From Caldivirga sp. UBA161 (GTDB lineage: Archaea > Thermoproteota > Thermoprotei > Thermoproteales > Thermocladiaceae): a stretch of DNA of 13,621 bases. This document shows, piece by piece, positions 6,403 to 12,861 of this stretch (positions are counted from its first letter, which is position 1; each line of letters begins with the position of its first letter). The DNA is taken from the NCBI RefSeq assembly GCF_002506515.1, contig NZ_DAXS01000051.1:1-13621 (forward strand), written 5' to 3'. The notes beneath the pieces are model-generated. The model saw only the letters and a list, made by a program, of their open reading frames with translations. It was not told where the DNA came from and searched no databases. The position numbers were made by a program, and so were the translations under genes.

Positions 6403-6687
6403 TCACTTCCTCTCAATTACTATTTCAACGGCCGCCACAACCCTTTCCTTTCCGCCCTGGCCAGTTATCTTATCGCTCAGTAGCTTAACCTCCCTTATGT
6501 CCACTTGGCCCGCCAGGAACCTGTCGCGGACCATTGTGGCCGCTGCTACTGCCCTCGCTATTGCTGATCCCCTGGCCTTGAGGATTACCCTCTTACTGCC
6601 TTGGTTGAACTGCATCACCGTGGCTATTACGTAGTTTGTTGTAGGCTTCTTTCCAACCAGTATTGTGGCCTCCTGTTGAGCTGCCAT
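6403..6687 (-). CDS. albA: Alba, DNA/RNA-binding chromatin protein
   Basis: Alba is a small dimeric archaeal chromatin protein that coats DNA and also binds RNA. From ATG 6687 it is 94 residues: TILVGKKPTTNYVIA (8-22) contains the Lys13/Lys14 pair equivalent to the acetylated Lys16/Lys17 region of Sulfolobus Alba, then VILKARGSAIARAVAAATMVRDRFL (34-58), then the flexible hairpin ITGQGGKERV and the strand AAVEIVIERK. The start is uncertain: TTG 6699, GTG 6696 and ATG 6687 are in frame. GTG 6696 is 26 bases from the TATA box (leaderless), whereas ATG 6687 has GGTGAG a few bases before it, complementary to the 16S rRNA end. I favour the ATG weakly. Upstream lies a 180-base structured spacer, and a T-rich terminator follows. 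Confidence 0.93.
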   Translation of the reverse strand: MAAQQEATILVGKKPTTNYVIATVMQFNQGSKRVILKARGSAIARAVAAATMVRDRFLAGQVDIREVKLLSDKITGQGGKERVVAAVEIVIERK

Positions 6688-6718
6688 TCCGCTCACCAAC
6701 TATCTTCTTAACTATGCA

Positions 6719-6726
6719 TTTTAAAG
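6719..6726 (-). promoter_or_regulatory. TATA box for the Alba gene
   Basis: Minus-strand CTTTAAAA is centred 26 to 27 bases before GTG 6696 and 36 before ATG 6687. Confidence 0.55.
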
Positions 6727-6738
6727 CATTACCGTTTG

Positions 6739-6863
6739 ACCTAAGGCTTCGTTTTCATGGTAATTCATGTGACCTTTAGGTGAATTAATTGCGGTTTGTT
6801 TACTGCATAATTGCCTTGGGAATGGAGGTTACTGAAGCTGCATCAGCAAGGCCCATAAGGCAA
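6739..6863. other. Structured spacer between riboflavin kinase and Alba
   Basis: No ORF of note. Two nested foldable parts are visible. ACCTAAGG (6739-6746) pairs with CCTTTAGGT (6773-6781) with one bulge, around a CATG/CATG inner stem (6756-6759, 6766-6769). Then TTGCCTTGGG (6811-6820) pairs with CCC (6852-6854) and AAGGCAA (6857-6863), enclosing CTGA/TCAG (6832-6835, 6843-6846) with a 7-base loop. It may be a small RNA, a leader or an operator; no known RNA family is recognised. Confidence 0.35.
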
Positions 6864-6879
6864 GGGAGGGGGCTATAAT

Positions 6880-7572
6880 TTAAAGTAGAATATTTATTGC
6901 CACGTCATCACCATCCTTAAGCCCAAGCCTATCCCTCAATTTAACTGGGGCTACAACCTCAATAACCTCAGGCCCATGTGAAGTCCTCTCTATTAACAAT
7001 ACACCACAGGGTATATCACCTATAGTGCATTTAAACGCCTTAACTCCCCCGTAGGTTCTTGAACCATTACTGAAGCCCTCAATCCTCACCCCAGGCACCC
7101 TCTCTAAGTATAGCCTATACTTCATGTACTGGTCAAGCAGCTTCACATTTAATGTGCCTGGGTATGGTTCAAACCCAAGCTTACTAATGAATTGCCTCCT
7201 ATAACCCTCTAGGCTAATGTAGTAACTACCCTCCCCAAAGCCTGTTACCACAATGCCCCTTAGGACTATGGTTATGTTCTTCCCAAGCAGGTTCTCCATC
7301 AGGTCCATTAGGTTCCTTAATAAGGCACTACCCTTCTCACTAAGCATTACACTCACCTCACCCTTAACACTACTCCTCACAATGTACCCATCCTTCTCCA
7401 GCCTCCTAAGCACCTTAGATATGTTCTGAGGCGTAGTACCCATTTGCTTAGATAAGTCACTTACGCTAATTCTCGTGAAGTCATGGTCATTAACCCCATT
7501 CTGGAGGAGGAGAAGTATGTAAGGTATCTTCTTCAACTCTCTGTAATTAACTACATTAACTTGCCTATCCAC
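6880..7572 (-). CDS. ribK: CTP-dependent riboflavin kinase with N-terminal HTH (RbkR type)
   Basis: Archaeal riboflavin kinase, which makes FMN from riboflavin using CTP. Residues about 35-70 form a MarR-like winged helix: ISVSDLSKQMGTTPQNISKVLRRLEKDGYI followed by a VKGEVSVMLSEKG wing. Residues about 98-230 are the kinase barrel, opening with LRGIVVTGFGEGSYYISL (104-121), then YPGTLNVKL (137-145), the family's nucleotide and flavin loop, and ending PVKLRDRLGLKDGDDVAINI. Two-domain proteins of this type (RbkR) both make FMN and control riboflavin genes, so this one may regulate itself. The start is GTG, 25 to 26 bases after a TATA box. It is divergent from the phosphoglycolate phosphatase gene, with a dyad between the two promoters. 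Confidence 0.92.
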   Translation of the reverse strand: MDRQVNVVNYRELKKIPYILLLLQNGVNDHDFTRISVSDLSKQMGTTPQNISKVLRRLEKDGYIVRSSVKGEVSVMLSEKGSALLRNLMDLMENLLGKNITIVLRGIVVTGFGEGSYYISLEGYRRQFISKLGFEPYPGTLNVKLLDQYMKYRLYLERVPGVRIEGFSNGSRTYGGVKAFKCTIGDIPCGVLLIERTSHGPEVIEVVAPVKLRDRLGLKDGDDVAINILL

Positions 7573-7593
7573 GTTAAGGCCCTATTAAAACCC

Positions 7594-7601
7594 CTTTAAA
7601 T
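7594..7601 (-). promoter_or_regulatory. TATA box for riboflavin kinase
   Basis: Minus-strand ATTTAAAG is centred about 26 bases before the GTG at 7572; a leaderless transcript is likely. Confidence 0.55.
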
Positions 7602-7615
7602 ACTTAGAACCCTCA

Positions 7616-7636
7616 GCTTAGCCCTGTGGGTTAAGC
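7616..7636. promoter_or_regulatory. 9-3-9 dyad between divergent promoters, candidate operator
   Basis: GCTTAGCCC (7616-7624), TGT, GGGTTAAGC (7628-7636): eight of nine positions are symmetric. It lies between the TATA box of ribK and that of the phosphatase gene. Because ribK encodes a winged-helix regulator domain, this is a candidate RbkR binding site; that link is inference. Confidence 0.5.
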
Positions 7637-7641
7637 AAAGG

Positions 7642-7649
7642 CTTATTAA
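7642..7649 (+). promoter_or_regulatory. TATA box for phosphoglycolate phosphatase
   Basis: CTTATTAA is centred 23 to 24 bases before ATG 7669 and 29 to 30 before ATG 7675. Confidence 0.45.
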
Positions 7650-7668
7650 ACTTCAGGTTCAAGGCTTC

Positions 7669-8385
7669 ATGAGTATGGACATTAACCTACTCCTACTTGA
7701 TGTTGATGGGACTTTAACAGTGGATAGAGGTGAGTTAGCCCTTGAGCCTGAGGCCATTAAGGCTATACAAAGGGCTAGGGGTAGGATTAGGATTGGTTTA
7801 GTGACTGGTAATGCATTAATTGTTGCTGAAGCGTTAACTAAATACATTGGGCTTAGTGGTGCACCGATTATTGCCGAGAACGGTTGCGTAATTAAGGTGG
7901 GTTCATCAACAGTAATGCTAAGTACATTGAGTGCTAGGAGTATTGCTGAGGAATTAATTAAGAGGCTTGGTTTAAGGCCTACTTACCAATACCCCTGCAG
8001 GTACCTTGACATGACCCTTGACGTTAATGGTGATGACTACAATGTTGTGAATAGGATTAAAGAGGAGTTAATTAAAATGGGGGTTGAGGAATCATATGCT
8101 GTAGAGACCAGTGGTTACGCTGTTCATCTTAGGCCTATTGAATGCAGTAAGGCCGCCGCCATTAGGAGGCTTTGTGAGTTAATTAATGTGGATTGCTCAA
8201 CAGTCGCCTTTATAGGTGATAGTGATATTGACGCTGAGGCCTTTAAGGTGGTTGGCTTAGGTGTAGCCGTGGGTAATGCTACGAGGAGGGCTAAGGAGTA
8301 CGCTAAGTTAATAACAAGGAACCCAAGTGGTAGGGGTGTTGCGGAGTTTATAGAATTAATAATGAATGGTGCATTAATGCGTTAA
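7669..8385 (+). CDS. Phosphoglycolate phosphatase, archaeal HAD type
   Basis: A HAD-superfamily phosphatase of 238 residues, matching the archaeal phosphoglycolate phosphatase (TA0175-like) group with a C2 cap. Motif I is LLDVDGTLT (9-17; nucleophile Asp11, acid Asp13), motif II is GLVTGN (43-48; Thr46), motif III is Lys161 in ECSKAAAIRRL, and motif IV is FIGDSDIDAEAF (181-192). The cap lies at about 85-155. The usual role is removal of 2-phosphoglycolate; phosphosugar substrates are possible. The start is ATG 7669 or ATG 7675 (MDINLLLLDVDG); the TATA box does not decide. It ends six bases from the stop of the convergent unknown gene. Confidence 0.87.
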   Translation: MSMDINLLLLDVDGTLTVDRGELALEPEAIKAIQRARGRIRIGLVTGNALIVAEALTKYIGLSGAPIIAENGCVIKVGSSTVMLSTLSARSIAEELIKRLGLRPTYQYPCRYLDMTLDVNGDDYNVVNRIKEELIKMGVEESYAVETSGYAVHLRPIECSKAAAIRRLCELINVDCSTVAFIGDSDIDAEAFKVVGLGVAVGNATRRAKEYAKLITRNPSGRGVAEFIELIMNGALMR

Positions 8386-8391
8386 TTTAAC

Positions 8392-8826
8392 CTACTCCTC
8401 AAATTCCTCCACCTCCTCCTCACCTGCCTTTAACGTGTTTATTACATCGTTTATTATTTGTGCGTTTAATTCATTGGATATGAATGGGAAGACTAGGACA
8501 GCCTCCTCAGCCTTAAACCCCTCCCCAACCCAGTCACTGGAGTATATTATCTCATAGACAGGTATTGTTGCCTCAGCTGAGTCGCCGCTCCTCCTAATGT
8601 TATAGTTCCGCAGCCTATCGTAAAGTTCAGGTGATGGTAACGGTAACTTTATTTGAATAACCCTATCATCCTTAAGTATCATGAAATCCCCCTTCTCCGG
8701 ATTCCATTCATTAAGTAGGTTAACCGCAATCTTCTTAACGACATCAAAGACCCTACCGTCAACTACCTCATTACTCGCTACTGCGTAGTCCCTAATCTTA
8801 GCAACCACGCAGGATTCATTCACCAT
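8392..8826 (-). CDS. Unrecognised 144-residue protein with acidic tail
   Basis: I do not recognise this protein. It has 144 residues, with no signal peptide, membrane segment or metal-binding cluster. It looks like an alpha/beta fold: strands at about 6-16 and 47-61 (FMILKDDRVIQIKLPLP), helix-forming stretches at about 24-40 (VFDVVKKIAVNLLNEW) and 120-133, and an acidic end, EEEVEEFEE. The start codon is ATG with a TATA box centred 26 to 27 bases upstream, and a perfect 20-base palindrome lies further upstream, so it seems to be expressed alone and perhaps regulated. Codon use matches its neighbours, which speaks for a real gene. It is possibly a lineage-specific protein of Thermoproteales. 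Confidence 0.75.
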   Translation of the reverse strand: MVNESCVVAKIRDYAVASNEVVDGRVFDVVKKIAVNLLNEWNPEKGDFMILKDDRVIQIKLPLPSPELYDRLRNYNIRRSGDSAEATIPVYEIIYSSDWVGEGFKAEEAVLVFPFISNELNAQIINDVINTLKAGEEEVEEFEE

Positions 8827-8848
8827 TTAACCAGTACACACTAACAGG

Positions 8849-8856
8849 CTTTATAA
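8849..8856 (-). promoter_or_regulatory. TATA box for the unknown gene at 8392-8826
   Basis: Minus-strand TTATAAAG is centred 26 to 27 bases before the ATG at 8826. Confidence 0.6.
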
Positions 8857-8872
8857 CTGTACCTAGCCCCTC

Positions 8873-8892
8873 AGTGGTAGGCGCCTACCACT
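8873..8892. promoter_or_regulatory. Perfect 20-base palindrome
   Basis: AGTGGTAGGCGCCTACCACT equals its own reverse complement. It lies between the end of sucD and the TATA box of the 8392-8826 gene, about 47 to 66 bases before that gene's start. It could bind a dimeric regulator. On the plus strand it is followed by ATCATTTTT, but no plus-strand gene ends there; on the minus strand no T run follows it, so a sucD terminator is less likely. Confidence 0.55.
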
Positions 8893-8960
8893 AATCATTT
8901 TTAATTTAAAATAACGCATACACGTGAATAAAGGCTTGGATTTTAAATTAACACACTTAA

Positions 8961-9839
8961 TTACTTTGAGATATCGCGAATGAGCTTAACAACCTCAAGC
9001 GGCGTCTTAGCAACCTTAATCCCCGCTGACTCAAGTGCCTTAACCTTACCCTCATAGGTGCCAACCCCCATTGATATTATTGCACCAGCGTGGCCAAGCC
9101 TCTTACCTGGTGGTGCGGTTCTACCGGCTATGAAGGCTACTATTGGCTTAGTTACTTTACCATCCCTAACAAGGCCAGCTAACCTCTCCTCCTGGTCACC
9201 GCCTATTTCACCAATTACGACTAAGTACTTGGTTTCTGGATCATTCTCATACATTAAGGCTGCCTCAACCATGTCCGTACCTATTATTGGGTCACCGCCA
9301 ATACCAACCACTGTGCTTTGGCCGAATCCTGCCTGGGTTAGGTGGTAGGATATTTCATAAGTTAAGGTACCGCTGCGGGATATTATACCCACTGGCCCCT
9401 TCTTAACATATACGCTATTGGGTAATATTCCTACCTTACTGATTGTTGGGCTAACAACACCTGGGCAATTTGGCCCAATTATAATAGTACCCTTATACTT
9501 AGCGTAGTTAACGAACCTTATCGCATCATGAATTGGAATATGTTCGGTTATTATTACAACCAGCTTTATCCCATTATCCACAGCCTCATAGACCGCGTCT
9601 GAGGCAAACCTGGCTGGGACGAATATTATTGATGTGTTTACCTCAGGGTGCTTCCTTAAAGCATCCTCCACTGAATCGTAAACTGGAACACCGTGAACCT
9701 GTTGGCCACCCCTACCTGGAGTCACTCCGGCAACAACCTTGGTACCGTACTGAAGCATGTACAGCGTGTGCCTAGACCCCTCACTGCCTGTTATTCCCTG
9801 TACAAGTACCCTGGTGTTATGGTCAACCAGTATCGTCAT
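8961..9839 (-). CDS. sucD: Succinyl-CoA synthetase alpha subunit
   Basis: Alpha subunit of succinate-CoA ligase, which interconverts succinyl-CoA and succinate with nucleotide phosphorylation in the citric acid cycle or a dicarboxylate cycle. It has 292 residues, the usual length. The CoA-binding Rossmann part shows VQGITGSEGSRHT (13-25) and GVTPGRGGQQVHGVPVYDSV (38-57); GPNCPGVV (122-129) and ISRSGTLTYE (153-162) follow. The phosphorylated histidine is His250 in RLGHAGAI. The ATG overlaps the sucC stop as ATGA (9836-9839), so the two are translationally coupled. The T-rich DNA after the stop (8930-8960) could end transcription. Confidence 0.96.
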   Translation of the reverse strand: MTILVDHNTRVLVQGITGSEGSRHTLYMLQYGTKVVAGVTPGRGGQQVHGVPVYDSVEDALRKHPEVNTSIIFVPARFASDAVYEAVDNGIKLVVIITEHIPIHDAIRFVNYAKYKGTIIIGPNCPGVVSPTISKVGILPNSVYVKKGPVGIISRSGTLTYEISYHLTQAGFGQSTVVGIGGDPIIGTDMVEAALMYENDPETKYLVVIGEIGGDQEERLAGLVRDGKVTKPIVAFIAGRTAPPGKRLGHAGAIISMGVGTYEGKVKALESAGIKVAKTPLEVVKLIRDISK

Positions 9840-10969
9840 CTTAAACCACCCTGTAGTTTACTTATTAATTCACCTATGGCCTCCTCCGCTGTTTCATAAA
9901 TTTTAACCCCAAGTGGGGCTAGGATTCTCCTACCCTCCTCCTCATTGGTTCCCTTCAACCTTATTGCCAATGGCTTAGAGGCGCCAATCTCCTTAAAGGC
10001 CTCCACAACACCGTATGCAACCTCATCCCCCCTGGTTATTCCACCGAAGATGTTCAATACAATTCCCTTAATTCTCTCATCCTTAAGCAGTAGGCTTAAG
10101 GCTGCCTTAACAGTATCCCTACTTGCGCCACCCCCAACATCAAGGAAGTCAGCTGGTTCACCCTTAAACTCCTTAACAAGGTCCATTGTGGCCATTGTTA
10201 AGCCAGCCCCATTACCAACAACACCCACGTAGCCTGGTAATTCAACGTAGTGGAAGCCATACTTCCTAGCCTCAAGCTCCTCCCTGGTTAAGTCGCCTTC
10301 CTCCTCCACTGAAATGTCACTATGCCTATATAATGCATTATCATCAATCATTATTTTAACATCTAATGCAACGAAGTTACCGTCCCTGGTTAAGGCAAGT
10401 GGATTAATCTCCACTAACTCTGCATCATATGCCTCGAAAACATTATACATTATTCTGAGAAGTGAGGCGAACTTTGAGGCTAATTCCCCTGTGAAGCCCA
10501 TGAACTTATTAATGGCGTTGACTGTGTAGTCCCTAAGGCCCTCAAAGGGGTGAACCCTAGCCCTGTATATTTTCTCAGGGCTTGTCCTAGCTATCTCCTC
10601 AATATCAACCCCACCCTCAGGTGAGGCTAGGATTATGAATGTTCTACTAGACCTGTCTATGGTTATTGAGACGTAGTACTCCTTAACCACGTCAACGCCT
10701 TCCTCAAGTAGAACCTTCTTAACCTCAAAGTCCTGGATAACCTTACCCAAGTACTCTGACGCTATTTGCTTAGCCTCATTACTATTATTAGCCCTCTTAA
10801 CTAACCCCATCTTAGCCCTACCTGCGAAGGGTACTTGGGACTTAACGAAGACTGGGTACTTTAAGCTGCTCTTATCGATTTCACTCACACTACTGATTAC
10901 AATGCCCTTAGGCACGCTTACACCATACTTAGCCAGTATCTCCTTACCCTTATACTCAAGCAGCCTCAT
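9836..10969 (-). CDS. sucC: Succinyl-CoA synthetase beta subunit
   Basis: Beta subunit of succinate-CoA ligase, with an ATP-grasp fold that binds nucleotide and succinate. The N-terminal MRLLEYKGKEILAKYGV is the standard family opening, followed by FVKSQVPFAGRAKMGLV; the metal-site region is AELVEINPLAL; GNGAGLTMATMD and LDVGGGASRDTVKAAL lie in the C-terminal domain, with IVLNIFGGITRGDEVAYG contacting the alpha subunit. About 377 residues is normal. I chose ATG 10969 over the TTG at 10972 because it gives the conserved N-terminus. It lies some 57 bases after the topoisomerase gene end; only a weak TATA-like CGTAAAAC (10992-10999) is seen at the right distance. Confidence 0.95.
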   Translation of the reverse strand: MRLLEYKGKEILAKYGVSVPKGIVISSVSEIDKSSLKYPVFVKSQVPFAGRAKMGLVKRANNSNEAKQIASEYLGKVIQDFEVKKVLLEEGVDVVKEYYVSITIDRSSRTFIILASPEGGVDIEEIARTSPEKIYRARVHPFEGLRDYTVNAINKFMGFTGELASKFASLLRIMYNVFEAYDAELVEINPLALTRDGNFVALDVKIMIDDNALYRHSDISVEEEGDLTREELEARKYGFHYVELPGYVGVVGNGAGLTMATMDLVKEFKGEPADFLDVGGGASRDTVKAALSLLLKDERIKGIVLNIFGGITRGDEVAYGVVEAFKEIGASKPLAIRLKGTNEEEGRRILAPLGVKIYETAEEAIGELISKLQGGLR

Positions 10970-11026
10970 CAATCAGTGCTTAAGCCTGGGTGTTTTACGC
11001 TTTACTAATGTAACACGAGTAGGCGC

Positions 11027-12598
11027 TTAAGCAACCGCAAGGTTACCTACCTCACTGGTAATGGTGGGTGGGCCAGCCCTTATGTCTAGCCCCAGCTTCT
11101 TCTTAATTAACTCCTCAAGTTTACCTTTAATTAAATTTTCATCAATCCCCGACGCGAAGGATAGGGCTGAGGACACTTCATCAGTGTATAGCCTAAGTAT
11201 AGCGTACTTGGTTAATAATTCCTGCTCCTTCTCTTTCCTAGCTAAGTAAACCTTAAGCTTCCTAGCCACCTCCCTGACAGCTAACCTAACCTCCTTTTCA
11301 ATTTCAGGAACATCAGCAATAGCCTCCTTACCGGCTGAGGCGTAGGGTATCTTGGTTGAGCACACGTGAACCACCACTGCTAGGGGTGCTGGGAACTTAA
11401 CCTTGTATTGACCCCAATCAACCTCATCAATAACATGCCTAATCACATCACTACCCTCATCCTGAAGTAAAGGCACTTTATTAGCGTACCTGTATAGTAT
11501 GGGCTTATCCACAGGCATTATTGACCCACCCCAAGCTATGGCTGCCTCAACTATGAATGGGTGGCCTGAGTATGAGGCAGGCTTCCTAGTGGTTACGAAT
11601 ATCGCCTCAGGTTTAAGGACGTGGAGTATGCCGTTAGCCAGTATCTTCTCACCAATAGGGGATAACCAATCAGCCCTCGGCCTCCTCCAACCGTTGAACT
11701 GCCTCATCTTCTCAGCAAGTAACCTTAACTCAGACTCACTAAGCCTCTTAACATGTTTACTGGCCCTGATGCCCAGGGTCTTTAAGAATTCCCTAACGGT
11801 CTCATCCCCAATACCATCGAAATTCTCCTTAAGGAAGTCAATAAGCGGTATATCACTGTTCCTATTAATTAACTGCTTAAGGGACTCAAGGTCAATACTA
11901 CTTGGGTGTGGTAAACCCTCCACAGGTGGCTTAGGCATTATTGTTGTTATTCTATTAAACCTAAGGACCTCATTATTAGGCTCAATGAGTATTATTTCAG
12001 CGTAGGGGGTTATCATTGCTGTCCTGGTGAAGTACTCCTCAATCCTACTCTTAGCGTATTGCCAATTACCCTCAAGTACAACCTTAACTGCTGTACCATG
12101 CCAGCCATACTTATTCTCAACCCTAACATGGCTATGTATCACTGGCTTATTCTTAACAGTATCAATGCTAATCTCGTAAGTGTATATGTATTGGGAGCCC
12201 TTCATTGCGCTCATTACCTTAACAGGCATTCCTGAGGTGGATTGAGCGTAGAGGACAACCATCTTTGCGCCAAGCCCGAAAATACCCCTATGCTGCTTAA
12301 TCTTATACTTGGAACTGTAGAATATTTGGCCGAAGACATTAGGTATCTCCTCCTCTGGAATACCTATACCATTATCCTCAACGTATATTGAGTAAAGGTC
12401 CTTATCCTTATCAACATACCTTATTGAAGCCTTAATTGAGGGAAGTATACCGTGATTCTCAGTGGCGTCTAATGCATTCTCAATAAGCTCCCTAATCGCC
12501 TGGTACATTGCCCTACTTGGGCTTGAAAAACCTGCAATCTCCTTATTACGCCTAAACCACTCAGCCGGCGTAAGGGACTCAAAGGCAACATCAGACAT
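11027..12598 (-). CDS. top6B: DNA topoisomerase VI subunit B
   Basis: ATPase subunit of the archaeal type IIB topoisomerase, which relaxes and decatenates DNA together with the cutting subunit A. The GHKL ATPase domain comes first: PAEWFRRNKEIAGFSSPSRA, N-box RELIENALDAT (Asn41 of this start), DNGIGIP (75-81) and RGIFGLGAKMVVLYAQ. A helix-two-turn-helix region (RPR followed by LSPIGEKIL) and the transducer domain with ILYRYANKVPLL follow. An upstream ATG at 12655 would add 19 residues (MMLLRVERLK...). I prefer ATG 12598 (MSDVAFESLTP, 523 residues) because a TATA box lies about 29 bases before it and the length fits the family. Subunit A is not next to it in this window. Confidence 0.95.
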   Translation of the reverse strand: MSDVAFESLTPAEWFRRNKEIAGFSSPSRAMYQAIRELIENALDATENHGILPSIKASIRYVDKDKDLYSIYVEDNGIGIPEEEIPNVFGQIFYSSKYKIKQHRGIFGLGAKMVVLYAQSTSGMPVKVMSAMKGSQYIYTYEISIDTVKNKPVIHSHVRVENKYGWHGTAVKVVLEGNWQYAKSRIEEYFTRTAMITPYAEIILIEPNNEVLRFNRITTIMPKPPVEGLPHPSSIDLESLKQLINRNSDIPLIDFLKENFDGIGDETVREFLKTLGIRASKHVKRLSESELRLLAEKMRQFNGWRRPRADWLSPIGEKILANGILHVLKPEAIFVTTRKPASYSGHPFIVEAAIAWGGSIMPVDKPILYRYANKVPLLQDEGSDVIRHVIDEVDWGQYKVKFPAPLAVVVHVCSTKIPYASAGKEAIADVPEIEKEVRLAVREVARKLKVYLARKEKEQELLTKYAILRLYTDEVSSALSFASGIDENLIKGKLEELIKKKLGLDIRAGPPTITSEVGNLAVA

Positions 12599-12623
12599 AT
12601 ACATACACCACATGTATGAACCT

Positions 12624-12631
12624 CTTTTAAG
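12624..12631 (-). promoter_or_regulatory. TATA box supporting the shorter start of top6B
   Basis: Minus-strand CTTAAAAG is centred about 29 bases before ATG 12598. It lies inside the reading frame that would start at ATG 12655, so it argues for the shorter protein. Confidence 0.45.
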
Positions 12632-12744
12632 CCTTTCTACGCGGAGCAGCATCATACATCATTCAATCACCTAATAATGAAAAACTGAAAATAGATGAAT
12701 ATATAAACTAATTGTAGACAAATGTGCTATCTGGGAAAATATTA

Positions 12745-12782
12745 TTTGAGGGAGATGATAAAGGGTAAGGCAAACCTCTAAG
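12745..12782 (+). mobile_element. Possible left end of the tnpB element
   Basis: TTTGAGG (12745-12751), AAAGGGTAAGGCAAACCT (12760-12777) and the bases between resemble 700-739 of the small insertion (TTTGAGG, then AAAGTGGGTAAGCATACCT). The alignment by eye needs small gaps. If real, it marks a shared left end about 80-115 bases before the tnpB start. Confidence 0.35.
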
Positions 12783-12861
12783 TTGGCTTGGGGGTAGGGT
12801 TTTTACCTCTCATTATCTTTCCTATTTAGTGGCTTCGGCTACTGTGGGTTAATTTAATAAT

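Noticed and set aside
10978..11032. GCTTAAGC repeated at 10978 and 11025 as a control site
   Set aside because: It is only an 8-base palindrome, one copy falls on the top6B stop codon, and the AT-rich composition makes chance likely.
11499..12005. 168-residue plus-strand ORF inside top6B
   Set aside because: It is opposite a certain gene and has shadow-like composition; no motifs are seen.
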